Shown: piece by piece, positions 41,901 to 51,909 of the stretch | Position numbering within the stretch: position 1 is the first letter of the stretch | How the letters are laid out: the number at the start of each line of letters is the position of its first letter | Source: Blepharisma stoltei | Taxonomy: Eukaryota > Ciliophora > Heterotrichea > Heterotrichida > Blepharismidae | Length of the DNA: 64,000 bases | NCBI GenBank assembly: GCA_914767885.1 | Contig: CAJZBQ010000040.1 | Location: 186,001 to 250,000, forward strand | Reading direction: 5' to 3' | Position numbers and translations under genes: made by a program | Notes under the pieces: generated by a model | What the model was told of the DNA's origin: nothing | What the model saw: the letters and a program-made list of their open reading frames with translations, nothing else | Databases searched by the model: none

Positions 41901-44047
41901 ATTTACTCTCGCTTTTAAATTGAAACAAATATTTATAAGTAAAAATAACTATCAAAAGAGAGAAATGCTCGATGACAGCCTTAGAGTTTTAATAATAACA
42001 ACATATGCATTAAAATTATTGTTTCCATTACCTCTTTATAAATAGGAAAGCCCAAGAAAATGATATTTAGACAAATTTAGCACTTTAAATCGATTAATTA
42101 AATTGTTAAGATTTTTTTTTTTAAAAAAAATAGCCCGAGCAGATTTTTTGGTTCCAATTAACACAGAGGATTTAGCAATTTTATAATCCAAATGTGCACA
42201 GCTAGCAAACACATTTTTTTCTTGAGACAAAGCTGAAGCCATCACTAATGACTCATGAAGGCACCCAAAAACGTATCCAAACAAGCAAAGTCTGCTGATT
42301 TTTACATCACATGGCATATCAGAGTAAACTCGTCCAAGTCATGTCAAGTTGTATTCTTCTGACAAAGCGCCCATTTCTTTAAGATACTCCTCAGCCCTCT
42401 TCACTTCAGCTATATCTGGTGGCTGGATAGCTCTTCCTAATATATCTACAGGAGTTCCCAGCTGTAGCTGTTTTACTTTTAGCACCAATTTATCAAGAGG
42501 GCATCTCTGTATTTCTGGCTTTGAAAAATCAGCTAGTTCATTAAAAAAGCTTGCTGGGATTAATCTAAATACAACCCCTTCAGCTACTCTTCCAGCCCTA
42601 CCTGCCCTTTGCTTCATGACTGCTTTGCAAGCCCAATGCAGTTCGAGCATTTCTGACATGCTTTTGCTGTTATATGTGATTTCTTTAGTTAGACAAAAAT
42701 CAATAATATATAGCTACACAATACAGCTTGATCTCAATAGGGTCACATCCACCCTGCTAGATTAGGGTTTACTATACTTTTTATGTCAGGCTTAATTAGC
42801 CAGATCAAAAACATGCAGAATCCTCCCAATAGCAAGCTATAAGTGGATATTCCCCTATATCTCACATCTGGCAGTGTTATAGAGCTCTCAGCAATATTAG
42901 TCGAAATAATAATTCTTCTTTTTCCTTCAGGACTGCTAAAAATATTGGCATGGTTTTCTTCAGGAATTGAAGAGTGCAGCATACATATTTCTAAGTCCTG
43001 TGCGCAGTCTTTCATTACATCTTCTAATAAAACTTTTGCCATTTTCGTGATTTCGTGTATCCCAGGCAAAAAAATTAAAAATGTTTGGGGTTCTTGTTCT
43101 TCAAAAATCCTTAAAAAATGCTGAGCTCTTATTAAGTAAGCCGCAACCTTATAGAAACTTGGCAAGATTTCTACAAGCTCATCACGGTAATAATTAGCCG
43201 TTTCTTCACGCTCTACATCAGAAAGCTGAAAAAATTCATTGATCATTTCTCCAGTGATCTCATCAAGGTATACTTCTTTTACGTCAAAATTTTTAGGTCC
43301 AGCAAGCTTGATAGGTGCAGCGTCTTCTCTGTCAATTTCAAAAGGACTTGACGTTTTGGTGATCCCAACGCGAAATTGGTTTGGGGCTCAATCATCATCA
43401 TTGGTCTTTTTTGGGTCAACAAATTGATTGTGGACATTGTGGATTTCAGAGTCAGCGAAATAGTTAGCGAAAAGCCTTGCGTCAATTGTAGCTGACATTA
43501 GAATGAGCTTGGTTGGGCATTTTGATAGGAGATGTTTTAGGACGACTAAGAGAAATTCAGTTTCTACAGCTCGTTCGTGGACTTCGTCAAGGATTATATG
43601 TGTCCAAGGAAGCTCGTCAGTAATGCCAACGAGTTCTTGGATAAACATACCAGTTGTCATAAACACGATTTTTGACTCTGGGCCATATCGCTTTTCACCG
43701 CGAATATGGTATCCTACTGTTGAGCCTAAATAGGTACCAAGCTCTTTGCTGACTCGACGAGCGACACCGATTGCAGCTAAACGACGGGGCTGGGTGACTG
43801 CAACTCGACAGTTTGGGTACTCTTGGACTATGAATTGGGGAAGTTGGGTTGTTTTGCCACAGCCTGTGTCACCTTGGACTATCAGGACTTGGACTGCTGA
43901 AAGGGTTTTCATAATATCAAGACGACGGCTGTGGATTGGAAGCTCAGGATGAGCAAATTCTTTGTCGCGGCGGTAAGCGGAGTCTTCTAGCCGTCTTTTT
44001 TTAGTGCGTTGAGAATTACGCCATGGGGCATTACTTTGGTGCCTCAT
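38998..44047 (-). CDS. TDRD9/Spindle-E-like DEVH-box RNA helicase
   Basis: After removing three IESs and one SINE the protein is about 1,380 residues. Helicase core: Walker A GDTGCGKTTQLPQ, TQPRRLAA, motif II LDEVHERAVETEFLL (DEVH, not DEAH), SATIDARLFANYF, and QRAGRAGRV. DEVH and the layout after the core fit the TDRD9/Spindle-E group: an HA2-like part, RLRWDNYAFSDPIAYMRAYQ, and KVLIPNIPDYCRESDIAR with a C-terminal Tudor-like/unknown part. Several Trp are TGA (NDDDW-APNQF, YNLTW-LGRVY, EEKQW-CKAN). In animals this family acts in germ-cell piRNA silencing of transposons. Here a role in small-RNA-guided DNA elimination is tempting but is inference only. C-terminal exon after the SINE: DCIDERDFYHHVVISKEH. 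Confidence 0.85.
39108..39645 (+). mobile_element. SINE-like retroposon in the helicase gene, 14-bp TSD
   Basis: Flanked by TAATTTGTATAGGT (39094-39107) and TAATTTGCATAGGT (39646-39659). Starts GTATACATAAAATGGCCGGTG, ends CACATCTTAATC. TA in the duplication. Confidence 0.85.
41451..41687. other. 237-bp IES in the helicase gene
   Basis: Between TA 41449-41450 and TA 41686-41687; the right end reads GGGGGAGGGTTA. Joins ANSVDYSVL to NEKRIREMCE. Confidence 0.7.
41906..42132. other. 227-bp IES in the helicase gene
   Basis: Between TA 41904-41905 and TA 42131-42132; joins GTKKSARA to KYESQRYAMRLRW, recovering an exon (about 41690-41905) otherwise hidden by two TGA codons. Confidence 0.75.
42711..42859. 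other. 149-bp IES in the helicase gene
   Basis: Between TA 42709-42710 and TA 42858-42859; joins SITLPDVRY to IIDFCLTKEITYNS, exactly as the helicase family requires. Confidence 0.9.
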
Positions 44048-45323
44048 TTTTCAAAATATGGTGAGCAAACTATCGTAAACTTAATGGGGCATTTAGAAAA
44101 TTATTTTATTTAATTTTCATTTTTAAAAATATTTATAGAATTTCTTTAACTCCCCCCCCCCCTCCGTGAGTGAACAAAACCATTAGAAAAATCGCTATTT
44201 TTTGCCCAAAAACCCACCCTCCGTGAGAGTGAACAAAAATTTTTTTAATAAAAAACTTTTTTATGGAAAAAAATTTTGATATATAAATGATAATTAGTAT
44301 AAAGAAATCTAGAGCTAATTCTGTTTAATTTTAAACGAATTGCTTTTTTAAAACATAAATTTTCTAAATTAAATTAATAATTGCTTTCCAATTTTTGCGA
44401 ATTAGGATTTTTTTTAAATTTCGAAAAAAAATAATTTTTATAAAATTTATATATAAATTTTTTAAAAAAAAAACAAATTAACCCCGTGGGTGAACAAAAA
44501 TTTTTTTGTTCACTCACGGAGGGGGGGGAGTAAGAAAATTTCCTATAATTTGTTGTGCATCATTAAGATATGGAATATATCAGAAAATAAGCATATGTGG
44601 AAGAGAGATGATGTTTTCGGTATCAAAAAGCAGAGACATTAAGCATAGTTAAATTCTTAAAAGCTACATTTGAAGGAAAATGGTAATTTAAGAGAGTCTG
44701 TATAAAGCTATGCTAAGTTGATAATGATAATAACAAAATGGTATCACTGGAATTATTCTTTCCAACTACTATTCATTACTTTCACAATTTAATTATTATT
44801 GAGCTTAGATTTTTTCAGTAACCCTTTATCACCGTATAGTGTGTGATACTTTGGTAGTTTGAGCTGGCTTAGAGTTTTTAATGCTTGAATTTCCTAGGAT
44901 GGATGTCCTTATGCGGAGCACGCACAGTGATTAAGGTCTCGTAAGTTTTGATGACTATGCTTTGAGGCTTTGTTTAGAGTGTACATTAAATGGTAAAAGG
45001 GTGTGTATGAAAATGTCTGAAGCCTATAATTCGGATTTAAAAGAGACTTATGCAAGAATAACATACCCTCGAAACCAAACTGTCCTAAAACGCTAATCAG
45101 CTAAGTAAGCTAAAAATAAATCTAGTTTATACAAATTAATAAATTAAAGGAATGGCGATAAGAGTGTGCATATATGCTAAAAGACTAATAAAGAACTCCT
45201 TTAGAATTTCTAATAGATAAATCGAAATATCAGAATTTAAATAATAAGTTCACAGCATAGGCAATAATTATAATAGAAATTTAGCTTACTTTAAATTACT
45301 TGCAATTTAATAACGGTAATAAT
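44048..45323. other. Intergenic with MITE and decayed SINE
   Basis: Holds a BogoMITE-like copy (44150-44532) and, about 44735-45070, a worn SINE-like stretch (AACAAAATGGTATCACTGG, GGATGGATGTCCTTATGCGG). No gene seen. Confidence 0.55.
44150..44532 (-). mobile_element. BogoMITE-like copy upstream of the helicase gene
   Basis: Reverse orientation; starts TAACTCCCCCCC, hairpin with GTGAACAAAA / TTTTGTTCACTCACGGAG at the right, ends GGGGAGTA. Lies about 100 bp from the helicase ATG. Confidence 0.9.
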
Positions 45324-47646
45324 ATGAATAATACTGTGCAGGAAAAAGCAGATCTTGAACTTGCTAAAATAAGCGATTATTCAGATGAGCAGCCAGAAAA
45401 CGCCTTAATACAAATAATCCCTGAATTTCAGTATAAAAGTCGATACTATTTCTTTTTAAAAACCATCGCAGCATTATGCTCCTGTTTGCCACCTATTTTT
45501 AAAAAGTCTCCTGCAAAAAATAAAGAAGAAAATATATAGCGTGGGCACGCTTCCAGCGCACCCTAACGCCTCTGCTCCTTAGCAATTTGGAGGATTGCTC
45601 GTAACTTGGGGGAAGGTAAACTCCAAGTTGGCAAATACAGGCACACAAGGATCTGGTTTATCAGCAGGAGTTTGGCTCGCCACCTTCAAGTGACCTCTCA
45701 GTTGCTGAAGACTATATCGTGGGCCTGCTTTTAGGATGCCCACGATATACTCCTCCCACCAAGGTCTATTCTTTCCATAGGGACAAAAACCCTAGTTCTC
45801 GATTTAGATGAAACTTTAATCCATAGTTCGCTTAAACCTGCAATTTATTATGATTTTATGATAAATGTAGACAATCAGTTCAAAACTCATAAAGTCTTTA
45901 TTAATATTCGGCCAGGAGTTAATGAATTTTTGGAAAAGGTTTCTTCACTATTTGAGGTCATTGTGTTTACTGCAAGTATTTCGAAATATGCTGAGCCTTT
46001 ATTAAATAAAATCGATCCAAATGGTTATGATATACTTAATTAAGATTGAAAAACTCTGGGATATTTTGAATTAGATTGCTTAGAGATTAGGATATAAAAA
46101 AAAATAGATAGTTATTATATCTTAAGCATCCGAATAGATTTCTATAGAGGGAACATGAGATCGACAGTTGAAGAGTCTCCATTTGTATCGTGGAAAGACA
46201 AAGTTAGAAAAAAATCTTTGAAATGGTGCCTAATAAACTTTAAATCTAAGCCAAAAAATAATCCAATTTGATCACCCAAAGACATTAAATTTTCTTGATT
46301 CGCATTCAAAGCTCTTTCTTCATTAGAGTAATAATTCTGCAACTCAAAATAAAGTGACCGGCAATGAGGGCAAGTTCTGATAGAGTTATGACAGTAGAAT
46401 TGGTTTGTGGCCTGAGGACAACAAATTGTGTATTTGAGCCACGGGCAGCTTGTGAAGGAAATGATACACGGTAGAAGTCGAATCTTAAATGAGACCAATT
46501 GAGTTTGATCATATGGAGAGTCAGGCAAAAAGAGAAATATCTGGGAGAAAGTAGCTAGGATACAAAAGAAGAACATATAAGCTGCCTTTTACATGATTTC
46601 TAGTAGCTTGAGACAGAGAGATCTGATTAGTTCTTACTGCATTTAGTCGGTTGATGGTTTGCCAAACAGAACAATAAAAATGGAAACGCAACAAAATCTA
46701 TCAACCCATGCAGTAAGAACTAATCAGATCTATCTGTCTCAAGCTGCTAGAAATCATGAAAATGGCAGCTCCTATGCTATTCTTTTGCATCTTGACTGCT
46801 TTCTCTCAGATATTTCTCTTTGCCTGACTCTCCATAAGATCAGGCTCAATTGGTCTTGTTGAAAATTCGAGACTTCTACAGTGTATCATTTTCTTCGCTA
46901 TTCGTCCAGGGCTCAAATACCATTTCTGCTGTCATTTCTCTATTAAAAGTTGCCCTCATTGTTGGTCCCCTTATTTTCATGAAGAAAAAGCTCTGAAATT
47001 AATGTCTTTAGGTAATCAAATTGGATTAATTTTCATGGAATCGCAATTTTTTTTAATTATTTTTGACTTTATTATTCATGTTTTTCTCTGGTTTTCTTTC
47101 CACTATGCACATACTCTTCAACTGTCCATCTCAAATGGCCCTCTATAGAGATCTATTATAATGGTATGAGGTATATTATACTCACAGAGTTTATTTATCA
47201 GTGATTATATAAAAGGAAGATTATTCAGAGACAGCTGCTCAATTATTAATGGGAATTATGTTAAGGATTTATCAAAATTGGGAAGGAATTTAAAAGATGT
47301 GATTATTATAGATAATTCTCCAATGTCGTATTCACTACAGCCTTATAATGGTATTCCGATAATTTCTTGGTTTGATGACAAAGAGGATCGAGAATTAGAA
47401 AAACTAGTCCCTATATTGGAAGAATTAACAAAAGTGGAAGATATTAGATGCACATTGAAAGATTTAAGAGCAAATAAGCTTAAAATTTCTTCTGAAAATA
47501 TAGCAAACCTTAACAATCAGAGTTTTCAACAGCAAATTTACATTCAAAAATTATCATTTGATAAGAAAGGCCTTTACAATTCTTCTAAAAGAGAGACATT
47601 ATTTGAGTTTGATGATAATGAACAGAACCTTCAAATAAATTTATAA
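45324..47646 (+). CDS. SCP/NIF-type CTD phosphatase
   Basis: After removing IESs 45537-45749 and 46028-47207 the protein has an N-terminal tail (MNNTVQEKADLELAK), then ILLPPRSILSIGTKTLVLDL with the catalytic DLDETLIHSS (DxDxT), IVFTASISKYAEPLLNKIDP, GRLFRDSCSI..GNYVKDLSKLGR and VIIIDNSPMSY. This is the haloacid-dehalogenase fold of small CTD phosphatases (SCP, Dullard/Nem1), which dephosphorylate Ser/Thr in RNA polymerase II CTD or lipins. The C-terminal 60 residues are charged and unrecognised. A short hydrophobic stretch (FFLKTIAALCSCLPP) before the domain may anchor it to a membrane. Confidence 0.9.
45537..45749. mobile_element. GC-rich inverted-repeat IES (TATAGCGTGGGCA)
   Basis: 213 bp; ends TATAGCGTGGGCA and TGCCCACGATATA. 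Near the right end a second hairpin ATATCGTGGGC / GCCCACGATAT. It resembles the GC-rich hairpin elements at 33256 and 54938 in design (TATAGCG start) but not in sequence. Excision is in frame. Confidence 0.85.
46142..46576 (-). CDS. IES-encoded CxxC protein, left arm
   Basis: 144 residues: hydrophobic start MFFFCILATFSQIFLFLPDS (signal or anchor), Cys-rich middle with YTICCPQATNQFYC and TCPHCRSLYF, then ENLMSLGDQIGLFFGLDLK. It shares FFCIL..FSQIFLF, CPHC and LMSLGxQIGL with the right-arm frame. Germline-restricted if the IES is removed. No family; a zinc-binding membrane protein is plausible. Confidence 0.45.
   Translation of the reverse strand: MFFFCILATFSQIFLFLPDSPYDQTQLVSFKIRLLPCIISFTSCPWLKYTICCPQATNQFYCHNSIRTCPHCRSLYFELQNYYSNEERALNANQENLMSLGDQIGLFFGLDLKFIRHHFKDFFLTLSFHDTNGDSSTVDLMFPL
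46756..47148 (+). CDS. IES-encoded CxxC protein, right arm
   Basis: 130 residues with one TGA read as Trp (LFAW-LSIRS). Starts MKMAAPMLFFCILTAFSQ, has KSCPHCWSPYFHEEK and LMSLGNQIGLIF, then a hydrophobic stretch. Both copies stay open although the arms have diverged substantially, which is unusual for a dead inverted duplicate. Confidence 0.4.
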
Positions 47647-47896
47647 ATTTAAGGCATAAATATTGTTAAATTAATCAAGCCCTTCGGATAATAAATAATA
47701 ATACAGCAATTATTTATAATTTTATGATCACAATATTTATGCAATAAATAGATAATGCCATAAGCTATATCTATAATGAAAAATTTAAAAAAATTAATTT
47801 AATATTACTAATTTGCTTAAAAATAATGCCAAAAATGTACTTTCCTATAGATAAAAACCTGTTAGAATAATTTAGTTAAAATATTATTTCCAAAAA

Positions 47897-50184
47897 ATGG
47901 CATGTGCAAATTTTTATTGCGCTAATAGAATAATCGAAGAATTTAAATGCTGATCATGTGAGCAGCTTATTTACTGCTCACAAGGATGCATGACTCAAGA
48001 CTGAATAACTTACCACCAGTTCACTTGCAGATACGCTCAAAAATTATCGCTGAATGATTTCTGTGAAGTTCATGACATTTCTCTAAAAATTTTAGGAAAA
48101 GGCTCTTATGGCGAGGTTCGGCTTTACAAACAAAAATCTACGTCTCATCTATTTGCCATCAAAGAAATCAGGAAAAAATTAGTGAAAAAACACTCTTCTG
48201 TCATATCATTATTACGAGAAATAAATATCCATAAAATCCTTCACCATCATAACATAATCCAGCTTCCTCGTCATTTTGAGAACGAAAAAAGTGTTTTTTT
48301 ACTGCTTGAATATGCCCCTAATGGAAATTTATATAAACTGATCAGACAAAAGCAAGGCTTATCAGAAGAAAAAGCATGGAAGTTTTTCTCACAAACATGC
48401 ATAGGGCTAAAATATTTGCATGACAATGGAATAATCCACAGAGATTTGAAGCCAGAAAATCTATTATTAGATAAGGAAAATAATATGCTGGCTTACTCCC
48501 CCCCATCCTTATTGAACGGCTCTCCATCGTTCGATCAAGGATGGGGGTTAAAAAAAAATTTATATATAAAAAAAAAAAATATATATATATTTTTTTTATT
48601 TACTTTTAAATAAGAGTATTTTCACAGCAAAAAATTGAATTTAATTTCATAAGAATACCAATTTTTAATATTTTGATTTTTTGGTTACCCCTTAAAATGT
48701 ATAAAATTTTAATTTGTTTCTTATTGAATTAAAAATTTTAAATTTTTAAAGAATCTCTATTTTTTTAGATTGTTAAGTTTTAAGCCCAGATTGTGACTAA
48801 AGCACTTCGGATGCTTGATTTCGTAGCTTTCTGTCGTCTCAAAGCCTCTGAAACAACTTCATTAGGCACATTTCCCAAGCTTTTGATAACTAATATACTT
48901 TTATATATATAAAAATTTGCATGATATGAAAATCGTTCGATCAAAGATGGGGGTTAATTTTCACAATTTTTAGGAATTTTTACAGTCAATCGTTCAATCA
49001 AGGATAGGGGGGAGTTAGAAAAATTAATTTTTTTTATAATAAATAAAATAATAAAAAGATAATCATTATAAATTTGTATATAAAAATCTGTGACTTTGGA
49101 TGGTGCGTACAAACTAAAGAAATTCGGAAAACATTTTGTGGGACTTTAGATTACATGGCACCAGAAATGCTAGAAAATAAAGGACACTTTTTTGAAGTGG
49201 ATTTATGGGCTATGGGAGTTTTATTATACGAGCTAATTCATGGGTATCCACCTTTTAGAGCTACCAAAGATAGCGAAAAATGCCAGCAGATTTTATCACG
49301 TGAGATAATATTTGGATCATTTGTTAGCGCTGCAGCTAAAGACTTGATATTAAAACTTGTGAGGGTGGATCCTTCTAAAAGATTAAAACTTAATAAAATT
49401 TTGGTGCATCCATGGATTATGAAATATGCACCAAATTCAGGGTATAGTGAAAATATGAAAATAAGACACAAAGAGAAAGGAGTAGGGGTTATTACTGATA
49501 TAACTGGGCTATTGTGTACTGTTTTTTATAGTGATTTGAATTTATATCAGTATTATGCAGTGCCTGATTTGCCATTTTTAATAGAAATTATCTTTGACGA
49601 CCCAGAAAGACCATTAAATAGCCTTAATCCTTTTCTCTATTTTTTTACGCAAAATATATTATCTTATTTTTTTATTTTAATGTTTTAAATTTAATTAGGT
49701 TATCACTCACAAAGGAGTCAACCTTTTTCATCATCTTAATTTTAAATAATTTTTCTTACAGGAAGTTAGGAAGTTAAAAACAATGGCAGCAACCCCTAGA
49801 AAAATGAAGCGAAAAAGAACTAAATCAATTCAATGCTTTGAAGATGTTATGAATAGATTTAAGGAAGAAGGCTATATGAATAGAAAAGTAGAGTCATCTG
49901 AAAATTTTACAAAAAATGCCAATGTCGAAAAAAATCTAAAAATAAAACGAATAAATACAAATGAAAGTGTAAATTCCCAGCAAAATGATTCAATAAGATC
50001 AACTCTTGATACAAGTGTAATTGCTTTACAAGAAAAAGAACAAGAGCTTCGCAGGTTAACTTGGAGTATTGAAAACAACTCAATCAAAAAGAAAAAGAGT
50101 GAATCTTTGACAGAAACCAGAAAATCAGGCTATTTTGATTATTTCGCCCAGTTATTTTGGTGCTCACAAAGAAAGACAGCTTAA
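47897..50184 (+). CDS. MYND zinc finger plus Aurora-like protein kinase
   Basis: N-terminus: CANFYCANRIIEEFKCW-SC (Trp is TGA) followed by YCSQGCMTQDW-ITYHQFTC, the eight-ligand pattern of a MYND finger. Kinase domain: GKGSYGEVRLY (Gly loop), AIKEI (Lys), IIHRDLKPENLLL, KICDFGWC (DFG) and TFCGTLDYMAPEM; DFGW and CGTLDYMAPEM are Aurora-like. Two IESs are removed (48486-49080, 49617-49758). Downstream of the kinase lies a 200-residue tail with SDLNLYQYYAVPDLPF and a Lys-rich coiled part. All catalytic residues are present, so it should be active. Possibly a mitotic or ciliary kinase; the MYND part suggests a protein-binding role. Confidence 0.85.
48486..49080. mobile_element. IES with MITE family 3 (48496-49017)
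   Basis: The MITE reads TACTCCCCCCCATCCTTATT, a hairpin built on CGTTCGATCAAGGATGGGGG, GTTAA and ATTTATATATAAA, and at the other end CGTTCAATCAAGGATAGGGG GGAGTTA. Layout equals the BogoMITE-like family but the repeat is different. The frame joins KENN-IKICDFGW only with the wider TA pair 48484-48485 / 49079-49080. Confidence 0.85.
49617..49758. other. 142-bp IES in the kinase gene
   Basis: Between TA 49615-49616 and TA 49757-49758; best in-frame joint DDPERPL-QEVRKLKTM. The right border could also be a nearby TA. Confidence 0.65.
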
Positions 50185-50214
50185 ATCAAAATTCGAAAAA
50201 TTAATTAGTCATAA

Positions 50215-51282
50215 TTATAAACTTCTTTGAATTCTATCAATATACTTTAACAAGGAATTATCTTCTGAATAAAAGCCTCCATAGGTTGGCCCTTTTGCTA
50301 AACCTCTTACCCTTATTCTTAGAGTTTCTTTTGTTTTATTAAGTCCAATATATTTGGAAGCTTTCTCAGGACTTAGAATTGATCTATAGGTAGGCTGATT
50401 ATAGCATCTGAGCTCTGATTTTAAAATTCTTTTAGGGCTAGGAAATCTTATGTTGGGATTTTGATATGAAGCGCCTACTTTTGGAGTTAGCTTACTCCCC
50501 TTAAATTGGAAAATTTTTCTTTCAATATAAAGAAGGAATTTATTTTTATGAAAACTTAATTAAAAAATTAATATACCAATGCACTAACTGTTTAAATAAT
50601 ATTTTGCTCGCATTACTTGTTTAAATTAAATCAAAGCATAACTATCGCGCAAATAATGGCATTTTCGCGCCAAAGTAAGGAATAATTATCCTAATAAGAG
50701 ATTTTGTAGTATCAAAAGTCGTAGAAGTTCTTGTAGAGCATTTGCTGATGCATTGAAGGATCCAAAAAAAACGATTGATGGATTTATGAGGGATGTACTT
50801 GTAGAGTATTGTTCTCTGGAGTCTTATTAAAGTTTGGAATTTATTTTTTTAGGGCTTAAGTATATTTTGCGAAAAAGGGGAAATGCTGAAATGTGATCAA
50901 GGGTAAATCTAAGCTACAAATTATAAATTAATTCAAAGAAAGTAATACAGAATAAGTATTTTGCCTATATTTTTTTCAAAATTTTGTTTATTCAATATGT
51001 TAATGTACCAAAAATTGGAATTTTGCCAATATTTTTCCAATTTCAAAGGTGGGAGTTAGGCAATTGAAACGACTTTTCATTATCAGAGCTAGGAGATCTC
51101 AAAATGTCTTTAGAGCTTGGCCCAACTTTTGCATCACAATGAATGCTCAGTGGTATCTCAATATTAAGCTTTTTTAATTCTCTTCTTGGTGATGGAAGCA
51201 GGCTTGTTAAGGAATCATCAATTAGTGTTTTGCTTCTTTCGTGGATTGAATACATCTCCAAATGATTAGGATTAATTTTCAT
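50215..51282 (-). CDS. Small Ser/Pro-rich hypothetical protein
   Basis: Exon 1 (MKINPNHLEMYSIHERSK) and exon 2 (VGASYQNPNIRFPSPKR..GPTYGGFYSEDNSLLKYIDRI) join in frame once MITE 50495-51059 is removed (KSFQLP-KLTPKVGAS). About 165 residues, basic, with repeated Ser-Pro (LPSPRREL, FPSPKRI, LSPEKAS) that could be kinase sites. Tail-to-tail with the kinase gene, 30 bp apart. No family recognised. Confidence 0.65.
50495..51059 (+). mobile_element. MITE family 2, copy 3, long form, as an IES
   Basis: Ends TACTCCCCTTAAATTGGAAAA and TTTTCCAATTTCAAAGGTGGGAGTTA. At 565 bp it is twice the other copies and carries an interior frame with CRAFADALKDPKKTIDGFMR near 50720-50830, perhaps a captured exon or a relic of the parent transposon. 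Confidence 0.8.
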
Positions 51283-51909
51283 ATTAGTTGAAAAGTGCGT
51301 TGAAGTGATTTATTTTTTAATATTTTAATTTTTAGATAAGATGCTGGGTATATTAAGCCAAATAATTATTTTTTAAATATGATTTAGTTTAGTTCTACCA
51401 CAGTATAAAATTTGCTTAATTTATTTTTAAATCTTTAAAATAAAGCAAAGAAGTTAATTTAAAGATATTTAACTATAAGTGTTTAAAGCTCTAATACAGC
51501 TTTTGCTATTTATGTAGAGCTATTATTAGCAAAAATATATTGATATATGAAATTATCCACAAATATGATGTGCCTTAAATTTTGATTACACTTACTAATT
51601 CTGAAGATTTAATTGATATTTTGTGATTACTCCAAATAATAGCTTAAAAATATAAAAATTTCTTTTAATTTTTCTTTTAATGGTACTGACTAATTCAATA
51701 AAATATTAAAATTCCTTGTTAGAATTTTCAATGAATGGAAAAATGCTAAGCAATTTGTTTATAAAAAAAACATTATATCCTTGTTATAATAGTGCTCATT
51801 ATTAATTGTATCTACAAAAATCTTTTTCTCGCTTACGACTGGATTCTAAAACATTTTTTTAATTTATTTCCTCGCTTACCAAAAGGAATAAGCAAAAAAA
51901 CACTTTCTT
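51283..51909. other. Intergenic or undetected 5' exon
   Basis: AT-rich. Near 51820-51900 two CTCGCTTAC words 60 bp apart resemble a decayed MITE end and may mark an IES in the 5' end of the next gene. No clear frame. Confidence 0.4.

Larger units (their letters stand above)
46028..47207. mobile_element. 1.2-kb palindromic IES with two divergent ORFs
   Basis: Imperfect inverted repeat with arms about 46130-46650 and 46680-47165, centred near 46665. Each arm carries a related open frame reading outward (46576-46142 minus; 46756-47148 plus). Removal at TA 46026-46027 and 47206-47207 joins KIDPNGY to IKGRLFRDSC in the phosphatase. Confidence 0.85.
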
